Assembly (NCBI GenBank): GCA_017550445.1
Contig: JAFZOV010000145.1
Coordinates: 5,983 to 69,982 of the forward strand
Direction: 5' to 3'
DNA: 64,000 nt
From: Fibrobacter sp.
Lineage (GTDB): Bacteria; Fibrobacterota; Fibrobacteria; Fibrobacterales; Fibrobacteraceae
Positions within the stretch are counted from its first letter, which is position 1. Each line of letters begins with the position of its first letter. Shown here piece by piece: positions 17,643 to 25,845 of the stretch. The position numbers and the translations under genes are program-made. Below the pieces are notes generated by a model. The model made no database searches, had not been told where the DNA came from, and saw nothing but the letters and a program-made list of their open reading frames with translations.

Positions 17643-18266
17643 ATGAATAAAAAAGACAAGATTCAGTTCATCTGCAAAACGTTGGACGAATTATATCCTA
17701 ATCCGCCGATTCCACTGGACTATTTCGATCCTTACACGCTTCTAGTCGCCGTGGTTCTAAGCGCCCAATGTACCGACGCCCGCGTCAACATTGTCACTAA
17801 AGAACTCTACAAAAAGGCAAAGACGCCCACCGCCATGGTAAAACTCGGCGTCGAAAAAATCACCGAGATTATCAAGCCTTGCGGCCTTTCCACGACAAAA
17901 GGCAAGAACATTTACAGCCTCTCCAAGATTCTTGTCGATGAATACGGTGGCGAAGTCCCCCGCACCTTCGAAGAACTGGAAGCTCTTCCCGGCGTAGGCC
18001 ACAAGACCGCCAGCGTCATGATGATTCATGCGTTCAAGGTTCCCGCCTTCCCCGTAGACACGCACATTCACCGTCTCGCCAAGCGCTGGGGCTTAAGCGA
18101 CGGCAGCTCCGTGGAACAGACCGAAAAAGACCTCAAGAAAATCTTCCCCGAAAGCGAATGGGAAAAGCGCCACCTGCAAATCATCCTGTTCGGGCGCACC
18201 TACTGCAAGGCTCTGGGCCATAAGCCCGAAAGCTGCCCCATTTGCAGCGTTATCGGCTGCAAGTAG
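17643..18266 (+). CDS. nth: Endonuclease III (DNA glycosylase/AP lyase) with variant iron-sulfur spacing
   Basis: Base-excision repair glycosylase for oxidised pyrimidines. The helix-hairpin-helix LPGVGHKTA holds the catalytic Lys (about 120 from the first possible start) and FPVDTHIHRLAKR the catalytic Asp. The cluster ligands at the C-terminus read CKALGHKPESCPICSVIGC, i.e. spacing C-x9-C-x2-C-x4-C rather than the E. coli C-x6-C-x2-C-x5-C. I use the ATG at 17643; a TTG three codons earlier is possible. It converges with the next gene, only three bases separating the stops. Confidence 0.92.
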   Translation: MNKKDKIQFICKTLDELYPNPPIPLDYFDPYTLLVAVVLSAQCTDARVNIVTKELYKKAKTPTAMVKLGVEKITEIIKPCGLSTTKGKNIYSLSKILVDEYGGEVPRTFEELEALPGVGHKTASVMMIHAFKVPAFPVDTHIHRLAKRWGLSDGSSVEQTEKDLKKIFPESEWEKRHLQIILFGRTYCKALGHKPESCPICSVIGCK

Positions 18267-18269
18267 TAA

Positions 18270-18959
18270 TCAGTCTAAATTCTTGCGCTGGTAGAACCAA
18301 TAGTAGAACAGACTCCAGCCGCCCCACAACACGCAAAGCCACATTCCCACGTAGCCAGCCGTGTATACAGCATGCGCAATCGTATCGTACTTGAGCAGCA
18401 ATCCCATTTCAGATAAAATAAAGTTCCAGTCATGAAAACCGTACGGAGCTTCGGCCCCGGTACCGCCACTAATGAGCATGAGCTTCATGTGCAGAGCATC
18501 ATCGATGTACACCGCCACGTCAATGAAGTTTTCGAACGCCCACCAAAGCGCCACCGACGCCCCTAAAATATCACGCGGTTTTATCCACAGAGCAAAGCAA
18601 AACACCAAGGGCATTATAATCTGAAAAAGTGAACCGCCCAGCGAATGGATTACGCGGCTTCCAAAAATCGAGAACACCAGGTGTCCCGTTTCGTGTACAG
18701 GCAAATTCAGGCAATGCAAATACTGCGCAATCCAGGCATCGTAACCATCGCGCATCAGTTGCACCGTAAAGAAAATCATGGCTATCACAAGCAACAATCT
18801 AAACGGAATCAGATGCGCACCGCCAAGCGTTTTGGGGTACAGAAAGAACTGCATCGCCACCGGCCACGACCCCGGCTCGTCCAGACTAAACGTCGACGGG
18901 GTTTTATGCTTTACCGACACCAAATGCAGCTGAACTTCGTCTGTAGCTTTTTCCTTCAT
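18270..18959 (-). CDS. Polytopic membrane protein with HExxH-like motif
   Basis: The 229-residue product from the ATG at 18959 has about five hydrophobic segments. LPVHETGHLVF carries HETGH, an HExxH zinc-binding pattern at the start of a membrane segment, as in M50-type membrane metalloproteases, but the second motif of that family (NPDG-like) is not evident, so protease activity is only a suggestion. TATATTTA ends five bases before the ATG; AAGGTG also lies there, so either a leaderless start or a Shine-Dalgarno is possible. The frame is open 13 codons further upstream. Confidence 0.72.
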   Translation of the reverse strand: MKEKATDEVQLHLVSVKHKTPSTFSLDEPGSWPVAMQFFLYPKTLGGAHLIPFRLLLVIAMIFFTVQLMRDGYDAWIAQYLHCLNLPVHETGHLVFSIFGSRVIHSLGGSLFQIIMPLVFCFALWIKPRDILGASVALWWAFENFIDVAVYIDDALHMKLMLISGGTGAEAPYGFHDWNFILSEMGLLLKYDTIAHAVYTAGYVGMWLCVLWGGWSLFYYWFYQRKNLD

Positions 18960-19078
18960 CACCTTAAATATATCCAAAAAACTTACGTTATGGAACAAAG
19001 CAACTCAAAACAGACACATTCTCAAACGCACACCACCAAATAAAGCTATCTTCGCAAAAAAAAATGGAGTTGTTTTTT

Positions 19079-20674
19079 ATGAAGAAAAAAACAATTATTA
19101 CAGCCCTCGCTGCAGCTACAATCGCCTCTGCGGCAAACATTACCGTGGACCCGGGTGCAGCGAAACAAAGCATTCTCGGTTTCGGTGCAGCTAGCGTTTA
19201 CTACCAAAGCTGGATTATGAATCTCCCCGATGATCAGCAAGAAGCCCTGTTCGACACAGCCTTCACTGGGCAAAACCTTTCGCTGCTCCGTATCGGCAAC
19301 TGGTACCAGGACGAAGACGCCTCTAAACTGAAAGACGATATCGCCATTGTGAAAGCGGCAAAAGCCCGCCTCGGCGACCGCATGAAAATCCAGATGTCCA
19401 GTTGGTCTGCCCCCGCAAGCCTCAAACCAAGCGGAAGCCTGAACGGTGAAGACGGCCATTCCGATTCGGACAAATCCTTGAAAAAGGCGAACGGCGACGC
19501 CTATGGAGCCTACGCCTATACCGACTTTGCCAACTGGTGGAAAAAGAGTATCGATGCCTATACCGCCGCAGGAATCGCGCCGGACTATGTTTCTTTGCAA
19601 AATGAACCCGACTGGCCCGCCAAATACGAAGAAACAATCTTCGACCCAACCGAATCAAACGAAGTCGCTGGTTACAAAGAAGCATTGAACGCCGTCTACG
19701 ACGCAGTCAAAGGCAAGGCTAAAATTTTAGGACCGGAACCGCTCGGCATCGGCTACAGCAACTTTGAAAAGTACGCCAAAGAACTCGATAACAGCAAGCT
19801 AGACGGCTACGCCTACCACCTGTACAACGCCGGTGACGGCAACGACGACTCGGGCATCAACTATCTGAATCCCGAAAACTTCCGCAAGCCCATGAAGGCT
19901 ATTGCAGATGTCTACGGCAAGGGCGACAAGCCGATTATCATGACCGAATTCTGCCCCATGCTTGATGAACCCCGCGAAGAAGACATGCTGGGTCTCGCCC
20001 ATATCATGCAGATTGGCTTTACCGACGGGCACCTATCGGGCTACATCGCCTGGCAACTTTTCTGGGGTTACCACGCACAGCTAATTGGCGTTTGCCCCGG
20101 TGCAGGCTGGGATCTGGATGGCAGCGGCAGATATGTGTGCGAAGCTGCCGAAATCAAGATTTTCCCAGAATACCACGCCATGCGACACTACTCCAAGTTC
20201 GTGAATCCGGGCTGGTACGTAGTAGGTTCCTCCACCGATGGTAACGATCTCCACACGGTTGCCTTCCGCAGTGCAGATGGAGACTCCCTTACGGTTGTCG
20301 CAATCAACAAAGCCAGTGCTACAAGCCTGAACTTCGCCATCGAAGGCTACGATCCCGTCTACGCAATTCAGTCCAGCGAAAACGGAGACAAGAGCAAGCC
20401 CGTTACCGCAGCAGCTTCCCTCGACGCCCCGGCAAAGTCCATCACAACGGTCGTGTTCAAATCAAATAGCTCAAACGGCATTAAGAGCCTTCGCACGAAC
20501 TTCGCAAACGATATGAACACCACCGCCAAGATCTTCGACCTGAACGGCAACCTCGTATGGACAGGTCTTAAGGCGCAAGCCCTCAATGCCGACGGCACAA
20601 TCCACCTGAATCTCCGCCAGGGCATGTACCTCGTGAAAACCAAAACCACAACCGTCAAGGCGATTAGAAAATAA
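19079..20674 (+). CDS. Secreted GH30-family glycoside hydrolase (xylanase-like)
   Basis: Predicted extracellular enzyme of GH30, most like the glucuronoxylanase subfamily. From the ATG at 19079 (GGAG nine bases upstream) there is a signal peptide (1-19, MKKKTIITALAAATIASA), a (beta/alpha)8 barrel with acid/base Glu176 in SLQNEPDW and nucleophile Glu290 in IIMTEFCP, a beta-rich side domain (about 390-455) and a C-terminal domain of about 60 residues with IFDLNGNLVWTG and GMYLVKTKT, the pattern of secretion-system sorting domains, ending in a basic KAIRK. Substrate is inferred from family; glucuronic-acid recognition cannot be judged here. A TATCTTCG box lies upstream at about 19040. Confidence 0.88.
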   Translation: MKKKTIITALAAATIASAANITVDPGAAKQSILGFGAASVYYQSWIMNLPDDQQEALFDTAFTGQNLSLLRIGNWYQDEDASKLKDDIAIVKAAKARLGDRMKIQMSSWSAPASLKPSGSLNGEDGHSDSDKSLKKANGDAYGAYAYTDFANWWKKSIDAYTAAGIAPDYVSLQNEPDWPAKYEETIFDPTESNEVAGYKEALNAVYDAVKGKAKILGPEPLGIGYSNFEKYAKELDNSKLDGYAYHLYNAGDGNDDSGINYLNPENFRKPMKAIADVYGKGDKPIIMTEFCPMLDEPREEDMLGLAHIMQIGFTDGHLSGYIAWQLFWGYHAQLIGVCPGAGWDLDGSGRYVCEAAEIKIFPEYHAMRHYSKFVNPGWYVVGSSTDGNDLHTVAFRSADGDSLTVVAINKASATSLNFAIEGYDPVYAIQSSENGDKSKPVTAAASLDAPAKSITTVVFKSNSSNGIKSLRTNFANDMNTTAKIFDLNGNLVWTGLKAQALNADGTIHLNLRQGMYLVKTKTTTVKAIRK

Positions 20675-20678
20675 TGAC

Positions 20679-20831
20679 AGATGTGGAGTGTGTAATGTGA
20701 GATGAAAAAATCAATCATTACACATTTGTACTTTCGCTTCGCTCAAGTACCAAATGCTCGGCTCGGAAATGCCAATGCAAGCATTGTCGCTTCTCTCGCC
20801 TTGCGCATTTGTCACATTACACATTACACAT
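20679..20831. repeat. Composite intergenic repeat: heptamer arrays flanking small hairpins
   Basis: Left array AGATGTG, GAGTGTG, TAATGTG, AGATGAA (20679-20706) starts five bases after the GH30 stop; the right arm contains ACATTAC twice plus ACAT (20814-20831), complementary to it, and another ATTACAC at 20717. Between them, GTACTT and AAGTAC (20729-20751) close a TCGCTTCGCTC loop and CAAATGC/GCATTTG form a wider pair. Confidence 0.7.
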
Positions 20832-20861
20832 AAAAAAAACGGCCTTTCGGCCGTTTTTTTT
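20832..20861. terminator. Bidirectional intrinsic terminator
   Basis: ACGGCC TTTC GGCCGT-type stem flanked by eight A on the left and eight T on the right; it can end both the GH30 transcript and the convergent gene at 20881. Confidence 0.9.
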
Positions 20862-20880
20862 CGTTGCGTTAGCGACGCTA

Positions 20881-21519
20881 TTACCCTTCTTCGAGGGCTT
20901 CCTTGAATTCATCGACCGTTGCGATGTATTCGTCAATCTTGTCTTCCTTGGAATCGAGGTAAGAAAGAATCTGTTCCAAGTGTTCCTTCTTGAACACGGC
21001 TTTCAGCTGGCGAGAAGCATGGCCGCGGTAGCCCCATTCCTTGAGGATTTCGTCTGTCACCACGAAGGCGTCGTTCATCGAGACAAAACGCATCGGGCCG
21101 TACACAGCCCAGTTGTGTTCCATCTGCATGCATTCCGGTTCCTGGAGTTCCGGATTAGCCATGTAGCGCTGGATGTGGCGGGTACGCACATCCTTGATCT
21201 TGTCGATGCGCATGTAACCCATAATCAAGTACTTGTTGCGGAGTTCGGAATCGCTCAGGCCTTCGTAACGGGTGCCGAACAGAATGTAGCGGCTTTTTGC
21301 CTTGAGAATCGCGTTGATCGCCTTCACGTTATAGCAGCTCATCAGGCCATAGGTGCTGGTTTCATAGTTGGGTTCGTAAAGGAAACCCTTACCGTTTTCG
21401 TTGAGCTGGTCGCGGACCGGCATTTCGGACTGGTGGCTGGTTTCGACGTAAAGCAAGCTACCTGCAGCATTACCGCGGTAGTCCTGCCAACCTTCGAGAT
21501 TGATCTGTGTTTTAGGCAT
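20881..21519 (-). CDS. Conserved-looking protein of unknown function
   Basis: No family is recognised. The 212-residue soluble protein has no signal peptide or membrane segment. It is rich in aromatic and charged residues (for example NWAVYGPMRFVSMNDAFVV, RYILFGTRYEGLSD), with a C-terminal acidic helix (YIATVDEFKEALEEG). It stands alone between a terminator and murI. The GC and codon use look like neighbouring genes, so there is no sign of recent transfer. Confidence 0.75.
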   Translation of the reverse strand: MPKTQINLEGWQDYRGNAAGSLLYVETSHQSEMPVRDQLNENGKGFLYEPNYETSTYGLMSCYNVKAINAILKAKSRYILFGTRYEGLSDSELRNKYLIMGYMRIDKIKDVRTRHIQRYMANPELQEPECMQMEHNWAVYGPMRFVSMNDAFVVTDEILKEWGYRGHASRQLKAVFKKEHLEQILSYLDSKEDKIDEYIATVDEFKEALEEG

Positions 21520-21601
21520 TTGTCATCCACTCTAGTTAGGTTAAACTTTGGGAACCCCGAACTTTAGGCCCGGAGTCCCCTTTTTATATAAATCTTACAA
21601 A

Positions 21602-21622
21602 CGGACTACATATGGCAGTCCG
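21602..21622 (-). terminator. Hairpin downstream of murI
   Basis: CGGACT and AGTCCG surround a nine-base loop; on the minus strand the stem is followed by TTTGTAAGATTT, a loose T-rich tail. It is a modest terminator candidate for the murI operon and lies just before the presumed promoter of the gene at 20881. Confidence 0.45.
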
Positions 21623-21659
21623 ATGCTTATTTTCAATATGCAAGATACAAATTTATAAG

Positions 21660-22469
21660 CTAAAACGTGATAGATTCCGCCGAAAAACCGGTCATTCCAA
21701 AGAGAGAAGCCCCTTTTTCGAAGAATTTCGCCGTATCGGTGGTCAGGAACCGCGTTTTTCCATTTTTTGTAAGGCGGCATTCCATTTCCGGGTGGCGCCT
21801 AAGGTAGTCTACCGTTTTCTCGGAAACAATATCCCCCTGGAACACCAGCTTCACCTTTTCGGGGAGGGCAGAGCGGATAGCCCCCTCCAGAAGCGGATAA
21901 TGGGTACAAGCCAGCAGAAGCGTATCAATTTCCGGATCCTCGCTCAAAAGGGCATCGATGTCCTTTTTCACAAAGAACTTCGCCCCTTCAGAGTCCCTTT
22001 CGCCGTATTCGACCAGCGGCACCCACATGGGGCAGGCATGCTGCGTCACCTTAAGATCGGGGAAGAAATGCTTGATTTCAATCAGGTAACTGCCCGACGA
22101 AACCGTTCCCGCCGTACCGAAAACGCCTATATGGCCAGACTTGCTGAACTTGCCAATTTCTTCGGCGGTGGGCCGCACAATGCCAAGCACGCGCTTGTCC
22201 GGGAATTCGTACGGGAGCACGTCCTGCTGAATGCTACGGAGTGCCTTGGCAGAAGCTGTATTACAGGCCAGAATCACCAGGGGACAGCCACGGCTGAAAA
22301 GTTCGCGTACGGCCTGCAAGGTATAGCGGAAAATAGTTTCAAAGCTGCGGGAGCCATAGGGGGCCCGAGCGTTATCACCCAAGTAAAGGTAGTCGTACTG
22401 AGGAAGAACCTTCTGCAGGTTCTTTAAAATGGTCAGGCCACCAAAACCCGAATCGAAAACGCCTATCAC
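21660..22469 (-). CDS. murI: Glutamate racemase MurI
   Basis: Interconverts L- and D-glutamate to supply D-Glu for peptidoglycan. Features: N-terminal GVFDSGFGGLT, catalytic Cys in ILACNTASA near residue 69, GDNARAPYG at 32-40, and the second catalytic Cys in LLACTHYPLL near residue 190. The 269-residue length is normal. The start overlaps the helicase-acyltransferase stop by four bases, so it is the last gene of that operon. Confidence 0.95.
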   Translation of the reverse strand: MIGVFDSGFGGLTILKNLQKVLPQYDYLYLGDNARAPYGSRSFETIFRYTLQAVRELFSRGCPLVILACNTASAKALRSIQQDVLPYEFPDKRVLGIVRPTAEEIGKFSKSGHIGVFGTAGTVSSGSYLIEIKHFFPDLKVTQHACPMWVPLVEYGERDSEGAKFFVKKDIDALLSEDPEIDTLLLACTHYPLLEGAIRSALPEKVKLVFQGDIVSEKTVDYLRRHPEMECRLTKNGKTRFLTTDTAKFFEKGASLFGMTGFSAESITF

Positions 22470-24748
22470 AGGGCATTCTCCATCATCTTGTGAACCATGG
22501 GGAGCAAGTTTACCTTCGGGTCAAACTTTTCGTTTTCCTTGCGGCATTCCACAACATCAATAGGCGAAAGGACCTTCACATTCACCTTGCAACGACCAGT
22601 GTCCTTACGGCGTTCCCACACCGGGCCCGAGCCTGTAATCACGAGCGGTAGCATGAAGGCATCATTTTCGCAAGCAAAGCGGAATACGCCACTCTTAAAA
22701 TTACCGAGTGCTCCTGTTTTGCTGCGGGTTCCTTCGGGGAAGATAAACACACGCACAGCGTTACCCCTTTCGGCAATGGCCTTGCGCACGGCCTTGGCAG
22801 CACCACCCTTTTCACGGTTCACCAAGATGCAGCCAATCTTATGCATCCAAAAATTCAAAAACGGAATGTGACTCAGCGATTTTTTTGCGACAAAGCCCAC
22901 CGTCTTTTGAATCGACAGGAACACAATCGGAATGTCGGCAAAGGAATTGTGGTTACCCACCACGAACACCGGGCGGCTCCAGTCCACTTTACCCAGCTGG
23001 GCCTGGTCTTCGATGGTCAAATCCACCCGAAGCACATTCATGCAGAATCTTGAAAAATCCTGAATCTTGTGGTCGAGCCATGCATCAAAATTTTTTCCGT
23101 AACGCAGCTTCAAATACGGTAGCGCAAGTATATAAAAAAGCATATACGAAAGTACCGCAACGACCACATAGACTTTAAATAAAATAACAGGCATAAACTC
23201 TACCGCATTCTTTTTCGATTCCTTGGGCAAAAACCGGGAACGCCTAAATCGACGCAAGCGGCCTTTCCAGAACCTACGCTTGCAATATAACAAAAACAAG
23301 CAGGCTTCTGCACGAGTCACCCCCACGTAATAAAGCCTACGTTCCTCATCCAGTTGCTTTTTACGGGCCTTGCGGTTCCCCGTACACTCACCGGGAGTCA
23401 GTTTCTCGCACAGGCCTGCATAATATACCACCGCATACTGGAGTCCCTTGGAAGCATGAACCGTTTCGATGTGCACACCATCTTCAACAGACACGTCATT
23501 GCGCGAAGCGCATGACTGGTTCGCCTCGGCGATGCCAAAGTAAACTTTGTCACCGCTCTCGGCTCCCACGTCATTGCGAGGAGCCGAAGGCGACGAAGCA
23601 ATCCATTCTGGACTTTCAATTTCAGCAATAGAGTCTCCGAATATCGGAATGTTATAGTCGCGGAGAGCCTGCTCATAATAAAGCCGCTGGCGATTGTAGC
23701 GCACCAGAATCGCAAAGTTTTTCCACGCAAGGTCGTAGCCTTCACGAAGCTCCTTAATAGACAATACTATCTTCTGAATTTCTTCAACCGGATTATCGGA
23801 CACCCAAATTTCCGGTTTGCGGTTTTCCTTATACAGCGGATTTCCGCCGGAGCCATTCAAGTTCCCGGCCCGAAGCACCTTGCGCAAATGAATCGGCTTG
23901 TTCTTGAAGATGTCATTGGCGAGGTAAAGTACATTCGGCACCGAGCGGTAATTCCACTCCAGGCGAATCTGAGTCGATTCCTTGAAGTCTTCGCAAAAGC
24001 GTTCAATGTTTCCGATGTCAGCACCACGGAAACCGTAAATCGCCTGGTCATCATCACCCACGACAAAGAGCTGTTTTCGGTCACCGAGTAAATTCTTGAC
24101 CAGTCGATACTGCGACGGATTGATGTCCTGGTATTCATCCACCAGAATTTCTTTCCACTGTTCGCGGAAATAATCACGGGCAGCTTCATTCGTTTCCAGC
24201 AGATGAATCGCTAGGTAAATCAGGTCTTCGAAAACCACTTGTCCCGACTCCAGAACCGCCTCACGCAGCGGGCAGAGTTTCGCCGACACCACCGCACCAT
24301 AGCAGTCCGAAAACAGATTCTCACGGGACACCTTGACTTTCAATTTCAACTTGGAAAGCGCCTGCGAAAATTCCCGTTCCGACGATTCCGTCGGCACCGG
24401 CATTTTCTTGAATCCAAGCAGTTCGTATGCCGGAGTTCCCCGCACCTTACACTTCAGCATATACAGCGCGAGCGAATGGAACGTACACAGCCGCACGCCC
24501 GCATCGGGGAATAGCTTTTGCACACGTTCCCGCATCTCGGCGGCGGCCTTTGCGGTGAAGGTCAGCGCAAGTATCTTTTCAGGTTCTACACCGCAAAGAA
24601 TCCTATACTGGATTCGCTTGGTCAAGACGGACGTCTTGCCCGAGCCGGCCCCCGCCAGAATCAACAGTTGCGCATTTTTCTCATGGTCGTGCAACACCGC
24701 TGCACGCTGATCGGAATTCAATCCCGAGAGAATTTCTTCGGCGTTCAT
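22466..24748 (-). CDS. UvrD/Rep-type helicase fused to a PlsC-type acyltransferase
   Basis: One continuous 760-codon frame joins two unrelated proteins. Residues 1-500 are an SF1A helicase: Walker A AGAGSGKTS (32-40), VDEYQD (203-208), GDDDQAIYGFRGA (231-243), TVHASKGLQ (429-437) and RLYYVGVTRAE (471-481). The 2B region between motif IV and TVHASKG is only about 45 residues instead of roughly 150 or more, and residues about 382-418 are encoded by dispersed repeat DNA. Residues 519-760 are a lysophosphatidic acid acyltransferase-like domain: a membrane segment (about 522-545), HNSFAD (H600, D605, the HX4D motif) and FPEGTRS (670-676). The Met519 codon (ATG at 23194) has a weak GGTAGAG upstream and could start a separate PlsC product. 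The helicase part may be inactive. It sits between a flippase-like gene and murI. Confidence 0.8.
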   Translation of the reverse strand: MNAEEILSGLNSDQRAAVLHDHEKNAQLLILAGAGSGKTSVLTKRIQYRILCGVEPEKILALTFTAKAAAEMRERVQKLFPDAGVRLCTFHSLALYMLKCKVRGTPAYELLGFKKMPVPTESSEREFSQALSKLKLKVKVSRENLFSDCYGAVVSAKLCPLREAVLESGQVVFEDLIYLAIHLLETNEAARDYFREQWKEILVDEYQDINPSQYRLVKNLLGDRKQLFVVGDDDQAIYGFRGADIGNIERFCEDFKESTQIRLEWNYRSVPNVLYLANDIFKNKPIHLRKVLRAGNLNGSGGNPLYKENRKPEIWVSDNPVEEIQKIVLSIKELREGYDLAWKNFAILVRYNRQRLYYEQALRDYNIPIFGDSIAEIESPEWIASSPSAPRNDVGAESGDKVYFGIAEANQSCASRNDVSVEDGVHIETVHASKGLQYAVVYYAGLCEKLTPGECTGNRKARKKQLDEERRLYYVGVTRAEACLFLLYCKRRFWKGRLRRFRRSRFLPKESKKNAVEFMPVILFKVYVVVAVLSYMLFYILALPYLKLRYGKNFDAWLDHKIQDFSRFCMNVLRVDLTIEDQAQLGKVDWSRPVFVVGNHNSFADIPIVFLSIQKTVGFVAKKSLSHIPFLNFWMHKIGCILVNREKGGAAKAVRKAIAERGNAVRVFIFPEGTRSKTGALGNFKSGVFRFACENDAFMLPLVITGSGPVWERRKDTGRCKVNVKVLSPIDVVECRKENEKFDPKVNLLPMVHKMMENAL
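23495..23605. repeat. Dispersed GTCATTGCGAGG-type repeats inside the helicase gene
   Basis: A 37-bp copy at 23569-23605 (CGTCATTGCGAGGAGC to GACGAAGCAATCCA) matches the intergenic copy at 27846-27882 at 34 of 37 positions. A second partial copy, CGTCATTGCGCGAAGCGCA, lies at 23495-23513. Both are translated in frame. Confidence 0.85.
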
Positions 24749-24810
24749 AACGCCTCTTATGGAATGGGGCGCAGTACATGTAGTGCGCCACCGCTATCTA
24801 AAAACCGTTG

Positions 24811-25845
24811 CTACCCCTTAGAGGCAACACCGTCATTGACATTAGGGGCAACCTTCACTGAAGCCGGGCCGTTTCCAAGCAAGAAAACAAACGCACCGAA
24901 CAGACTCAGCACCAAGCTTACAAAATAAGCCAGCAACTGGATTACCACCGATTCAAGCCCAGGCACTCCGGCACGTGCAAACAGCGACTGCGCCAAAAGT
25001 TCTCTCGGGCCAAATCCACCAATCGAAATCGGGAGAGCGCTCACGATCGCCACCAGCGGAATATAATAGAAGTACCACGAAATCGAGAGGTCTACGCCCA
25101 CCGCAATCCCGCAAAAGTAATGCACCAAAATTCGAAGTCCCTGCGTCACCGCCGAAAGCAAATTGATTGACGCGAACAGTTTCACCGAACGGAAATGCTG
25201 AAAGCGTTCGAACATGTGAATCAGACGCTCGTTAATCTTTTTCGGAAAAATCTTCGTCAGGATTTTGCACAGCAAGCGACCAAGCCTGCGGCTGCAAAGG
25301 GCCGCAAATAGCGCACAGAAGCCGAGGAAAATCCACACCGAAGGCCACATGAACGAGCGCTGCGCTTCGTCGTGCATAAAGAACAAAAGACCCATTGCAA
25401 GCGCAAACAACGTAATAAAGAACAAGCCGTAAAGACGGTCAAAGAACGTCGCCGTCAGCCCGGCTCCAACGGAATCCTGTCCGCCCTGCATGCGAATGTC
25501 ATAAATCTTCTTGGCATCGCCACCCACATTGCCTGGCATAAAGTTATTGAAGAACAAGCCCACGTAATAGAGCTTGAGCAAATGTCCATATCCAAGCTTC
25601 ACATTCTGCTTTTCAAGCAGCAGTTTCCACTGCATGCAAGCCGTAAAATTCGAAAGTCCAAGACACAGCAAAGCAACAAAAAGCGGCCACACGCTGTGTG
25701 CGCTAAAAAGCGTATACAAGTCATCAATGCTCCAGTCCGGAGCCATCACGATGTTTCGGTACACAAAGTAGGCGGGAACAATCGTCACCACCAACTTCAA
25801 GCAAAAAATCAGGACCGACTTCAAACGGCCATCGATCTTACTCAT
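24811..25845 (-). CDS. Polytopic membrane protein of the YbhN/UPF0104 (AglD/MprF flippase-like) family
   Basis: The 344-residue product has about eight hydrophobic segments and family landmarks: YYVGLFFNNFMPGNVGGDA near residue 93 and ALPISIGGFGPRELLAQSL near residue 280. Members resemble the membrane part of lysylphosphatidylglycerol synthetase and are thought to move lipid-linked substrates; no catalytic synthetase domain is fused here. It overlaps the upstream glycosyltransferase by eight bases, suggesting a shared glycolipid or surface-glycan task. Confidence 0.85.
   Translation of the reverse strand: MSKIDGRLKSVLIFCLKLVVTIVPAYFVYRNIVMAPDWSIDDLYTLFSAHSVWPLFVALLCLGLSNFTACMQWKLLLEKQNVKLGYGHLLKLYYVGLFFNNFMPGNVGGDAKKIYDIRMQGGQDSVGAGLTATFFDRLYGLFFITLFALAMGLLFFMHDEAQRSFMWPSVWIFLGFCALFAALCSRRLGRLLCKILTKIFPKKINERLIHMFERFQHFRSVKLFASINLLSAVTQGLRILVHYFCGIAVGVDLSISWYFYYIPLVAIVSALPISIGGFGPRELLAQSLFARAGVPGLESVVIQLLAYFVSLVLSLFGAFVFLLGNGPASVKVAPNVNDGVASKG

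Noticed and set aside
20697..20831. Insertion sequence remnant between GH30 and the next gene.
   Set aside because: No transposase fragment or target duplication is seen; the segment is built from heptamers and small hairpins.
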